Source: Nitrospirota bacterium (lineage in GTDB: Bacteria; Nitrospirota; UBA9217). From it: a DNA stretch of 45,690 bases. The stretch spans positions 1-45,690 of the forward strand of contig JAGVOT010000051.1 of assembly GCA_020052615.1 (NCBI GenBank), given 5' to 3'. A program made the position numbers and the translations under genes. The notes under the pieces are model-generated. The model had not been told where the DNA came from and searched no databases. It saw only the letters and a program-made list of their open reading frames with translations. Below, piece by piece: positions 1 to 6,207 of this stretch. Every line of letters starts with the position of its first letter. Within the stretch, counting starts at the first letter, position 1.

Positions 1-401
1 CCGATGCCGAGCGCCGAGACGCCCGCCGCGCCGGGCGTGTGGCTGTCTGCTCCGAGGAGCGTCCTGCCCGGAACGCCGAAGCGCTCCATGTGCACCTGGT
101 GGGATACGCCGTTCCCCGGTTTGCTGAAGTGGACGCCGTAGCGGGCCGCCGCGGTCTGAAGAAATCTATGATCGTCGGCGTTTTTATTGTCCGTCTGGAG
201 GAGGTTGTGGTCCACATACTGGGCTGCGAGCCCCACCTTCACCCGGTCGAGCCCCAGGGCTTCGAATTCGAGCATGGCCAGCGTTCCCGTGGCGTCCTGC
301 AGCAGGGTCTGATCGATCGATATGGCGATAGACCTGCCCGGCGACAGCGTGCCCTCGACCAGGTGGGCCTCCAATATTTTATGGGTCAGGTTCTTTTTCA
401 T
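1..401 (-). CDS. Aconitate hydratase (aconitase/isopropylmalate dehydratase large-subunit family), N-terminal part
   Basis: Only the first 133 or so residues are present; the gene runs off the left edge. It starts with ATG at 401 (MKKNLTHKILEAHL) and continues with SIDQTLLQDATGTLAML and, near the edge, the motif GADSHTPGAAG. That motif is characteristic of aconitase-family [4Fe-4S] dehydratases, where its Asp-Ser-His sits in the active site. The short N-terminal lead resembles the Aquifex-type aconitase rather than the long AcnA form. The cluster-ligand cysteines lie beyond the edge. By family it would interconvert citrate and isocitrate in the cytoplasm. It is divergent from the small gene at 617. 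Homoaconitase or LeuC remains possible because the diagnostic C-terminal regions are missing; fumarase and succinate dehydrogenase in the window favour aconitase. Confidence 0.85.
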   Translation of the reverse strand, partial: MKKNLTHKILEAHLVEGTLSPGRSIAISIDQTLLQDATGTLAMLEFEALGLDRVKVGLAAQYVDHNLLQTDNKNADDHRFLQTAAARYGVHFSKPGNGVSHQVHMERFGVPGRTLLGADSHTPGAAGVSALGI

Positions 402-525
402 GTTCAGCGATCTACCCCTGCCCGGGCCTCGGGACCGGAAAATCTGGATAAACCGACTCCTCTATCGTCTCGTTTAATTTTACCACATTTTCTCCGACAG
501 GAAGGCTGCCTGATGAACAGGGCTC

Positions 526-554
526 TTGACAGCCGCCGTCGGGAGAGTTATAAA
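526..554 (+). promoter_or_regulatory. Sigma70-type promoter for the small gene at 617
   Basis: A consensus -35 TTGACA (526-531) is followed after exactly 17 bases by TATAAA (549-554). A start near 561 would give a leader of about 55 nt ending in the strong AAAGGAGG ribosome site at 603-610. This is one of the best matches to consensus in the window, suggesting the small gene is well expressed. Confidence 0.75.
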
Positions 555-616
555 TACAATGCAACAGGATAGATCGTATCCTCTTTAAGATAACGTGAGT
601 GAAAAGGAGGTCGGTC

Positions 617-886
617 ATGACAAAGTTTTTGATCGCATCAAGGCATGAGCCTGATGACTGTTTACGCGCCCTCGATGAGGAGCTGGCAAAGGGGCCCGGC
701 ATCCTGGACAAGTTCGTGTATGGATGCAAGGAAGGCGACCACACCGGCTACGCCATCGTGGACGTAAAGAACCTGAGCGACGCACTCGCCATGGTCCCTG
801 GATTCCTGCAGGCGTCAGCATGCATTACCAAGGTTGACAAGTACGCGCCCGCGGAGATCAAGTCGCTCCATGCAAAGGCAGCCTAA
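617..886 (+). CDS. Small conserved-looking protein of unknown function (89 aa)
   Basis: Start MTKFLIASRHEPDDC is chosen at 617 because AAAGGAGG lies at 603-610, six bases upstream; an in-frame ATG at 599 lacks such a site. The 89-residue product has no signal peptide or membrane segment, so it is probably cytoplasmic. The pattern of a beta strand (KFLIASR), a helix (DDCLRALDEELAK), a strand with VYGCKEGDHTGYAIVDV and a further helix resembles small ferredoxin-fold alpha/beta proteins, but I do not recognise the family. It has its own consensus promoter (526-554) and an intrinsic terminator (1060-1091), so it appears to be a single-gene unit. The gene looks real from its ribosome site, promoter and codon use; its function is unknown. 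Confidence 0.8.
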   Translation: MTKFLIASRHEPDDCLRALDEELAKGPGILDKFVYGCKEGDHTGYAIVDVKNLSDALAMVPGFLQASACITKVDKYAPAEIKSLHAKAA

Positions 887-919
887 CCGCTGCCGGGCGA
901 GCGCATGGAAGAATTCGGA

Positions 920-1036
920 TTTTGCCACCGAGAACATCGAGGGTCCGGAGCAAAGGCAAAAACCGGAACACCGGCATTAGCCGAAGATCCCGAAAAAAGG
1001 GATCTCCTCTGGCACCCCGATAGCTCTGTGGCAAAA
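920..1036. repeat. Large imperfect palindrome, 117 nt, with nested hairpins
   Basis: The outer arms TTTTGCCAC (920-928) and GTGGCAAAA (1028-1036) are perfect complements. Pairing continues inward (GAG/CTC, ATCG/CGAT, GGGT/ACCC, CCGGAG/CTCTGG). Two inner hairpins are also seen: CCGG-aaca-CCGG near 963-974 and GATCCC-loop-GGGATC (986-1004). It lies in the 3' untranslated region of the 617-886 gene, before the terminator. Its ends (CCACnGAG / CTCTGTGG) resemble those of the palindrome at 10004-10086, so it is probably an intergenic repeat-family member. A structured ncRNA is the alternative. Confidence 0.6.
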
Positions 1037-1059
1037 GTTAAGGTTGGATCAAGAGAAGC

Positions 1060-1091
1060 ACCTGCAGTAAGTACCATGCAGGTATTTTTTT
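1060..1091 (+). terminator. Intrinsic terminator downstream of the 617-886 gene
   Basis: The perfect 7-bp stem ACCTGCA (1060-1066) / TGCAGGT (1077-1083) is followed by a run of seven T (1085-1091) on the plus strand. The orientation fits the small gene at 617-886. Confidence 0.7.
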
Positions 1092-1097
1092 GTTAAG

Positions 1098-1245
1098 CTG
1101 TTGCCCTGCCCCTTCCCCGTGTCTCTTGGAAGCGCCTGCTTCCGGCCCCCTGTCGGTCTTACTGTCCCCTTGTCCCCCTTGTCCCCTTGCGCCCTGTCCC
1201 CTTGTCGCCCTGTCGGTCTTGCTTTCCCCGTGTCCCCTTGTCGAT
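1098..1245. repeat. Low-complexity degenerate tandem repeat (TGTCCCCTTG units)
   Basis: The stretch is built from variants of TGTCCCCTTG and contains a 13-base direct repeat, CCCTGTCGGTCTT, at about 1148-1160 and 1208-1220 (60-base period). It is strongly strand-biased: C/T-rich on plus and G/A-rich on minus. It lies just downstream of the groES-like gene. With the palindrome and terminator at 920-1091 it makes up the 365-base gap 887-1251, in which I see no gene. Reading frames across it are repeat-encoded low-complexity peptides. Confidence 0.65.
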
Positions 1246-1251
1246 CTTTCT

Positions 1252-1617
1252 TCACCCTTCCTCCGACAGCTCGGTCCGTACGAGCGCCAGGATCGCCGAA
1301 TGGGGCACGATGAGGTACTTCTTCTCTTCGAACTCGATCTCCATGGCCGCGTCCTTCAGGAAGATGGCATAGTCCCCTTCCTTGGCCTGGAGCGGCATGT
1401 ATTTAACTTCCTTTGACCCGGCCTTCCATGATTCCTCGGGCGTTGACTCGGGGATGGCGTATCCCGGGCCGGTCTTGACCACGGACCCGCCCTGCACCTT
1501 TTCCTTCTCCTTCACCGTCGGCGGGAGGTAGAGGCCCGACGAGGTCTTATCCGATCCCGCGTCCGGGTCGATCAGCACCCGGTCTCCGACGACGATGATG
1601 TTCTTTTTGGTTTTCAT
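1252..1617 (-). CDS. GroES-family co-chaperonin (solitary, 121 aa)
   Basis: The 121-residue protein begins MKTKKNIIVVGDRVLIDPD and contains a mobile-loop-like segment KTSSGLYLPPTVKEKEK at about 24-40, as in GroES (Cpn10), whose mobile loop binds the GroEL apical domain. It ends with a typical Cpn10 strand (EEKKYLIVPHSAILALV). Usual GroES is 94-100 residues; here about 20 extra residues lie in the middle (PESTPEESWKAGSKEVKY). No groEL follows; the next 365 bases hold only repeats and a terminator. The ribosome site GAGAGG precedes the ATG at 1617. It is probably a paralogous or divergent GroES acting with a GroEL encoded elsewhere. Family assignment is firm; a role distinct from the housekeeping GroES is inference. 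Confidence 0.88.
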   Translation of the reverse strand: MKTKKNIIVVGDRVLIDPDAGSDKTSSGLYLPPTVKEKEKVQGGSVVKTGPGYAIPESTPEESWKAGSKEVKYMPLQAKEGDYAIFLKDAAMEIEFEEKKYLIVPHSAILALVRTELSEEG

Positions 1618-1760
1618 CGCGAACCTCTCAATTCTTCATTTTCGATCACGCAAAACAACCATCTCGCCGGGCAGTCGTGCCGCACTCTGGATATCGGGGG
1701 TCTTTCCCGTCCAACATCCCTCTGTCGCCCCCTTCCGTGGCAGGCCATCAATAGAACAGG

Positions 1761-2972
1761 TCACACGATCGTCATACCGTCCGATCCGGGAGTCAGTTTT
1801 TCTCCTCCTTCATCGGTGACAAGAAAGGTGTTTTCCACACCCACCAACCCGATGCCCTCCAATCCCTTCTTAGGCTCCAGGGCAATGACCATGTTGGCCT
1901 CAAGGGGGGTATGTACCTTGCCTGCAATGGCCGGGAATTCGTCAATAGCCAACCCGATGCCGTGGCCAAGGAAAGGCACCTGGTTGCTGCCGAAACCCAT
2001 GAAGTGCTTTTCAAAGCCACGGGGATGAACGAATTCGTTGTAGACCTCCTCATATATCCGGGACGGGATGGCGCCGGGCTTGAGGCGGCGCCGGACGGCC
2101 TCCTGGATGTCCAGGCATACCTGGTGAGCATCGAGCGCTTGAGCGGGCGGGTCTCCAAGGGAGAAGACCCTCGTTTTATCGGTGAAATATCCCTCATACC
2201 CAAACCCGGTATCCACAAATATCGGTTCGCCCCTTCCCAGCCTCTTCTTTCCCCCAACCAGGGGGAAGGCCGGAGAAAGCCCCATCAGACCTCCCGGCCC
2301 TACCGATGCCGTGGGATAGTTTCCTGATTCGCCGAAACTGACGATCCCCATGAACATCTCCCCGCCAAACGCAGCAAGCCGCATGATCCCGGTGTATCCC
2401 AGCGCCATCATTTTCTTGTGGATCCCGGCCCCGAGCTCCCATTCCGTCATCCCTTCGCGGATCAGGGAAGGGATGACGCCATAGACCATCTCGTGCAAAG
2501 TCCCGGCTTTTCGGATGAGCCCCACTTCGTAGTCGGACTTCTTCGCCCGGATCATGCCCAGGAGGGCGCTGATATCCGTGAACGTCCCTCCGGGAAACGC
2601 ATTGACCAGCGTTTTAAAAACGGAAACGGACAGGGTTGTTTCAGCCACCCCCAGGATGTTGGTTTTTAGACCCAGATCCGCAAGGGTTGCCTGAAGTTGG
2701 CTGAACCCTTTCAAGGGGAAAACCCTTTTCAATGGTGTTTCCCGCTCTGCCCGTTCGTAACTTCGCCGGACCAGGAAGACCGGTTCTCCCGACCTTGGGA
2801 CAAAGCAAACCCCCTGCTGCATCGTCCCCGTGTAGTAATACATGTTCAACGGATCGAGGATCAGCGCGCCATCCACCGGCCCTTCCTGCAACCGGTGCTG
2901 AAGTCTTGAAACACGCTGAAATATCTCCCGGGCAGGGACAAGATTGTACTGAGATCGGTCGTCTGAACTCAT
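1761..2972 (-). CDS. M24-family metallopeptidase (Xaa-Pro aminopeptidase / creatinase-like)
   Basis: A 403-residue cytoplasmic protein with an N-terminal creatinase-type domain (about 15-150) and a C-terminal pita-bread M24 domain (about 155-395). All five metal ligands expected for dinuclear M24 peptidases are visible in order: Asp in FVDTGFG, Asp in FTDKTR, His in GHGIGL, Glu in ALEPKKG and Glu in VENTFLV. This supports an active X-Pro dipeptidase or aminopeptidase P-like enzyme. The start is placed at ATG 2972 (MSSDDRSQ) because GAGGA lies nine bases upstream; the in-frame ATG at 2981 directly abuts that site. The exact substrate cannot be told from sequence. Confidence 0.9.
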   Translation of the reverse strand: MSSDDRSQYNLVPAREIFQRVSRLQHRLQEGPVDGALILDPLNMYYYTGTMQQGVCFVPRSGEPVFLVRRSYERAERETPLKRVFPLKGFSQLQATLADLGLKTNILGVAETTLSVSVFKTLVNAFPGGTFTDISALLGMIRAKKSDYEVGLIRKAGTLHEMVYGVIPSLIREGMTEWELGAGIHKKMMALGYTGIMRLAAFGGEMFMGIVSFGESGNYPTASVGPGGLMGLSPAFPLVGGKKRLGRGEPIFVDTGFGYEGYFTDKTRVFSLGDPPAQALDAHQVCLDIQEAVRRRLKPGAIPSRIYEEVYNEFVHPRGFEKHFMGFGSNQVPFLGHGIGLAIDEFPAIAGKVHTPLEANMVIALEPKKGLEGIGLVGVENTFLVTDEGGEKLTPGSDGMTIV

Positions 2973-3076
2973 GGTGAACATTCCTCAGGGGGTAATGTCG
3001 GGCTTCGCATTTCTCGCGCGTGTGCTATCTATTTTCTTCGGTGGTCAATACTTTTCGATAGCGCCCATGTACGTCT

Positions 3077-3676
3077 TCACTTTATTGTCCCAAAAAACAC
3101 CTGCCCCAGCGCAGCCTCAAGGTCCTCTTCGAGACGCTTCGTCCCCCGCAAAACAAAAGCGCCCGTATTTCTCCGGTGCATATTGACATCAGACTCAAGG
3201 GACCCGCTATTGACGTCGAGTACCCTGACCCGAACCACGGCTTCAGATCCTCCTTCCCATAGAATTGGAGAGAGATAGAATATCAGGAGAGGTCCCAATT
3301 CTTCAACGCGGAGAAGTATGATCTTATTGTAATGATCCGGAAGGGTTGATGCGAAGTCGATGATTTCAATATCGGAAAGCGTGAGCGGCTCATGGCCGGC
3401 AAGCTTTCTCAGGAGCGTCGTTTTTGCGTAGCAAGGCCGAGACCCGAAGAATTGTGTAATTGCCTGCGATGCCTTTTCCTCGCGCAACTTCATTTCTTTC
3501 TGATCCGTACGCCACGCTGTTCCCCACAGAACGAGTGCGCTTTCCTGATTTGTCTGAACCTGACAGAGCGGCGGCGCTTTCCCGGCGGAATGTATGGCAG
3601 ACTGAGTCACAGCACAACCGGACAAAGGAACCGCGACGAGAAGCAGAACCAGGAGCCTTACAGGAAGTATCTTCAT
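3077..3676 (-). CDS. Predicted lipoprotein of unknown function (199 aa)
   Basis: The N-terminus MKILPVRLLVLLLVAVPLSGC is a typical signal peptide with lipobox LSGC (Cys21), so the product should be lipid-anchored in the envelope. The mature part contains a segment rich in charged helices (KEMKLREEKASQAITQFF) and a beta-rich C-terminal half (RVRVLDVNSGSLESDV). I recognise no family. It ends about 100 bases beyond the start of the M24 peptidase gene on the same strand. Two promoter-like sites lie 200-340 bases upstream (3887-3915 and 3985-4013), implying an unusually long leader. Confidence 0.75.
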   Translation of the reverse strand: MKILPVRLLVLLLVAVPLSGCAVTQSAIHSAGKAPPLCQVQTNQESALVLWGTAWRTDQKEMKLREEKASQAITQFFGSRPCYAKTTLLRKLAGHEPLTLSDIEIIDFASTLPDHYNKIILLRVEELGPLLIFYLSPILWEGGSEAVVRVRVLDVNSGSLESDVNMHRRNTGAFVLRGTKRLEEDLEAALGQVFFGTIK

Positions 3677-3886
3677 GGCAGACCTCTCATGCAGTTGATG
3701 GTCCCGCAGTGCTAGAGGAGCAATAGACGATGTACTGCCTCAGCCGTACGGGATTACAATGATCACCTTACTGTTTTTTTGATTCGCCGTCGATTCTGTA
3801 TGTGATCGGTTCGCCCCATCGACATGAGGACAGAAAACGAAAATGGTTAGCAAGAATGATGCTCTAAGTCTTTATTTGTGAAAGCG

Positions 3887-3915
3887 AGCATATTTTTATG
3901 CCTGTGGGGTGTCAA
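3887..3915 (-). promoter_or_regulatory. Sigma70-type promoter (proximal of two)
   Basis: On the minus strand a perfect TTGACA (3915-3910) is separated by 17 bases from TATGCT (3892-3887). A start near 3880 would give a leader of about 200 nt before the lipoprotein ATG at 3676, or could transcribe a small RNA. Confidence 0.5.
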
Positions 3916-3984
3916 GTTGATCAGTTATTATCGGAACGAGGTCGTGCATCTATCTATATGCTTTTTCCCGCAGACGTTGACACG

Positions 3985-4013
3985 AATATATGCCTAATCA
4001 ACGGCGATGTCAA
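3985..4013 (-). promoter_or_regulatory. Sigma70-type promoter (distal of two)
   Basis: On the minus strand a perfect TTGACA (4013-4008) is separated by 17 bases from TATATT (3990-3985). A start near 3978 would give about 300 nt of leader before the lipoprotein ATG. It lies 98 bases upstream of the similar promoter at 3887-3915. Confidence 0.5.
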
Positions 4014-4125
4014 AAATTCCGATCGGGTATTTAGAGGGTATAAGGTGAAGGATACAGTATGCAAATTAACCTATTGCACGGGATAGCCATGACAACAACT
4101 GCTGGAAAGAAGGAAACCCCGCACG

Positions 4126-4869
4126 TCAGAACAATACCTGGCAGGGTACCTTGTTCTTGTCGAATGCCTTGCTCAGATCGTCGGCAATTTTTCTGAAAAA
4201 GCTGTCGTCCCGCGCCCACTGCATCCCGAACTTCTTATAGACCGCGTCTGCATAATGATAGTTCAGCCGGTCCACAATCACATGGTCCGCGCTGTTCCTG
4301 AGAAGCTCTGGCAGCTTCTCGGCCCCGGGAAGGAGCGGCGCTATCATGGCGAAGGTCCTGATGCCCTCTGCATGGAGCGCTTCCAGCGCCTCGATCCGTT
4401 TTGCTATTGGCGGCGCCCCGGGCTCGAAGATCTTGCGCATCCGCTCATCGGCCGTCGTGATGGTGAAGCCGACCTCGATGTCGGCTGCCCGCTTCAAGAT
4501 ATCGATGTCCCGCAACACGAGCGGTGATTTGGTCTGGACCGTGACAGGCCAGCCGTGCTCCACGAGGACATCAAGACAGCGCCGCGTCAGGCGGTACTTC
4601 CTCTCCAGGGGCTGATAAGGATCACAGACGCCGCTGATCCAGACGCGCCCGACCTTCTTCTTCGTCACCTCCCGGGCCAGAAGCTCGGGCGCATTGACCT
4701 TCACATCAACGAACTCGCCCCAGGCCTCCCGATGGCCGGTGAAGCGCTTCATGAACTTGGCGTAGCAATAGACGCAGGCATGCTGGCAGCCGACGTAGGG
4801 ATTCACCGCGTAATCGGATACCTGGGAGGTTGACAGGATGCTCTTGGCGGTAATTTCCTTGATCTTCAT
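4126..4869 (-). CDS. Radical SAM protein, SplB-like (COG1533 type)
   Basis: A 247-residue protein with the radical SAM cluster motif CxxxCxxC at Cys28, Cys32 and Cys35 (GCQHACVYCYA), which holds the [4Fe-4S] cluster that cleaves S-adenosylmethionine. The flanking NPYVGCQHAC and VWISGVCDPYQPLE segments are typical of the group related to spore photoproduct lyase. Such proteins are widespread outside spore formers and their substrates are mostly unknown, so lyase activity should not be assumed. The start is MKIKEITAK at 4869; the frame stays open further upstream but runs through a palindromic repeat (4930-5014) and is not plausible coding sequence. Confidence 0.85.
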   Translation of the reverse strand: MKIKEITAKSILSTSQVSDYAVNPYVGCQHACVYCYAKFMKRFTGHREAWGEFVDVKVNAPELLAREVTKKKVGRVWISGVCDPYQPLERKYRLTRRCLDVLVEHGWPVTVQTKSPLVLRDIDILKRAADIEVGFTITTADERMRKIFEPGAPPIAKRIEALEALHAEGIRTFAMIAPLLPGAEKLPELLRNSADHVIVDRLNYHYADAVYKKFGMQWARDDSFFRKIADDLSKAFDKNKVPCQVLF

Positions 4870-4929
4870 CGCACTGTTATGGTTACTAACGGTCGCATAG
4901 GAGAATCGATACGATCGTTGCTCTTCTAT

Positions 4930-5014
4930 CGTCATTCCCGCAGCGGTGCTCAGCGGGAATCCAGTCCTTTTTTGTATCGCTCTGGATCCCCGATAGGAGC
5001 ACTCGGGGATGACG
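4930..5014. repeat. REP-like double-hairpin palindrome
   Basis: Two perfect hairpins lie in tandem: ATTCCCGC/GCGGGAAT (4934-4941 and 4953-4960) and ATCCCCGA/TCGGGGAT (4986-4993 and 5003-5010). The outermost arms CGTCATTCCCG and CGGGGATGACG also pair with each other, so the whole unit is one near-palindrome with two sub-hairpins. It sits between aat and the radical SAM gene and resembles the paired REP/BIME type of intergenic repeat. Confidence 0.75.
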
Positions 5015-5078
5015 GTCGGCGGGTTTGAACAGCCATTTATGAGATTATTAATAATGAACGAGCTGCGTCTGTGCACAC

Positions 5079-5756
5079 CTACTCCCACCTGCCCTTATGC
5101 CCCGGCTTCTGCCGGTCCCTGATGACCTGTTTCAGGAACTCCTTCCGCGGCATCTCTTCCGCGCCGAGGCTCAGCAGATGCGGGTTCGTCACCTGGCAGT
5201 CGATGAGCGGGAACTTCCAATCCTTCAGCCGCTGCACAAGGTGCCAGAGCGCGATCTTGGATGCCTCGGGCCGAAGATGGAACATGGACTCGCCGCTGTA
5301 GGTCATGCCGATGGAGATGCCATACAGTCCGCCGGCAAGCTCTCCGTCCATGAAGACCTCGGTCGAGTGGGCAAACCCAAGCTCGTGGAGCCGGATATAC
5401 GCCTGCACCATCTCCTTCGTTATCCAGGTCCCGCGTTGCCCCTTGCGCTTCGCCGCGGAGCACTGCCGGACCACTTCGTCGAAACAGGTGTCGAACCGGA
5501 CCTTGTAATTGCCCTTCTTGAGCGCCTGACGAAGGCTCGTGGATATTTTGAGCTTCTCCGGCCGGAGCACGCACCGGGGATCGGGCGACCACCACATGAT
5601 CGGCTCGCCCTTGCTGAACCAGGGAAAGATGCCGTTGCTGTAGGCAAGCCGCAGCCGCTCAGGGGACAGGTCCCCGCCCACGCCGAGCAGGCCGTCGTCT
5701 TCGGCAAGCTCCGGGTCGGGAAAGATCAGTTCGTCAGGGATCTGGTAAACAGGCAT
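5079..5756 (-). CDS. aat: Leucyl/phenylalanyl-tRNA-protein transferase
   Basis: A 225-residue protein with hallmark Aat sequences: the PDELIFPDPELAEDDGLLGVGG region near the N-terminus, then GIFPWFSKGEPIMWWSPDPR and GGLYGISIGMTYSGESMF. The enzyme transfers Leu or Phe from aminoacyl-tRNA to N-terminal Arg/Lys of proteins, marking them for ClpS/ClpAP (bacterial N-end rule). The start is MPVYQIPDEL at 5756, which matches the usual start of the family; a TTG codon at 5783 would add nine residues. No strong Shine-Dalgarno sequence is seen. The length is normal for the family. Confidence 0.95.
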   Translation of the reverse strand: MPVYQIPDELIFPDPELAEDDGLLGVGGDLSPERLRLAYSNGIFPWFSKGEPIMWWSPDPRCVLRPEKLKISTSLRQALKKGNYKVRFDTCFDEVVRQCSAAKRKGQRGTWITKEMVQAYIRLHELGFAHSTEVFMDGELAGGLYGISIGMTYSGESMFHLRPEASKIALWHLVQRLKDWKFPLIDCQVTNPHLLSLGAEEMPRKEFLKQVIRDRQKPGHKGRWE

Positions 5757-5877
5757 GGGGAGAATAGAGAACTCAATATTCAATATTCAGGATGCAACAC
5801 TTTATGAAGCTCTGACTATATAAAACAATTCAAATGCGCAAGGCGTCTCTCGCAACCAAAAGTAGGCACCTCTAGGT

Positions 5878-5960
5878 GAGCCGCAAAGACGCAAGGAAAG
5901 ACCATGCAAAACAAGGTTTCTTTTCGCTTCTCTTTGCGGCCTTTGCGGCTTTGCGAGAAA
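5878..5960. repeat. Imperfect intergenic palindrome (GCCGCAAAGACGCAAGG type)
   Basis: The left arm begins at about 5878 with AGCCGCAAAGACGCAAGG. The right arm near 5930-5955 reads CTTTGCGGCCTTTGCGGCT, its complement with one bulge. It lies between aat and the zinc-ribbon gene. Its iterated GCAAAG/CTTTGC units are built like the CACAGAG/CTCTGTG palindrome at 10004-10086. Confidence 0.65.
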
Positions 5961-6007
5961 ATAGCATTTTGGGTTGGATTTAAGCAACATAACTCAAGAC
6001 AACGCTA

Positions 6008-6196
6008 TCACTTATCAGGATCGCCTTTTTTCTTGAACACGTCCGGATTGATATTGCCTGAGTCCGGCCCGCCGCACTCGGGGATGTAGCAGGAGACGTC
6101 GACATGTTCGCATTTTTCCCTGCATGAGGGACAGAGCTCCGGCGGGGTGTCTGCATGGATCGTGTTCCCGCATCTGTTGCATTTCCACGCTGTCAT
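6008..6196 (-). CDS. Rubredoxin-like / zinc-ribbon small protein (62 aa)
   Basis: A 62-residue protein with CNRCG at the N-terminus and CPSC about 16 residues later, the two CxxC knuckles of a rubredoxin-type Fe(Cys)4 or zinc ribbon. Two further cysteines (SCYIPECGG) lie beyond. It is cytoplasmic, with no signal peptide. It ends the same strand as the malic enzyme gene, whose stop is 11 bases upstream, so the two are probably co-transcribed. Whether it binds iron (electron carrier) or zinc cannot be decided from sequence; the spacing is shorter than in classical rubredoxin. Confidence 0.75.
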   Translation of the reverse strand: MTAWKCNRCGNTIHADTPPELCPSCREKCEHVDVSCYIPECGGPDSGNINPDVFKKKGDPDK

Positions 6197-6207
6197 GACC
6201 GCTTCCT

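Larger units (their letters stand above)
3677..4125. other. Gene-free intergenic region with two promoter-like sites
   Basis: The 449-base gap is more AT-rich than its surroundings. The only reading frame of note, 62 codons at 3898-4086 plus, has no ribosome site and no recognisable sequence. The minus strand carries two TTGACA-type promoters (listed separately) directed at the lipoprotein gene. Otherwise I see nothing in it. Confidence 0.5.

Noticed and set aside
39-572. Long plus-strand frame of 177 codons
   Set aside because: It is antisense to the aconitase gene, whose minus-strand translation gives clear family motifs (GADSHTPGAAG).
1049-1255. Gly/Asp/Lys-rich peptide frame across the C-rich repeat
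   Set aside because: Encoded by the low-complexity repeat at 1098-1245, with no ribosome site.
3898-4086. 62-codon plus-strand frame
   Set aside because: No ribosome site, no recognisable sequence, and it overlaps two opposing promoter-like sites.
4870-5088. N-terminal extension of the radical SAM gene
   Set aside because: The extension would translate a REP-like palindrome; MKIKEITAK at 4869 matches the normal family start.
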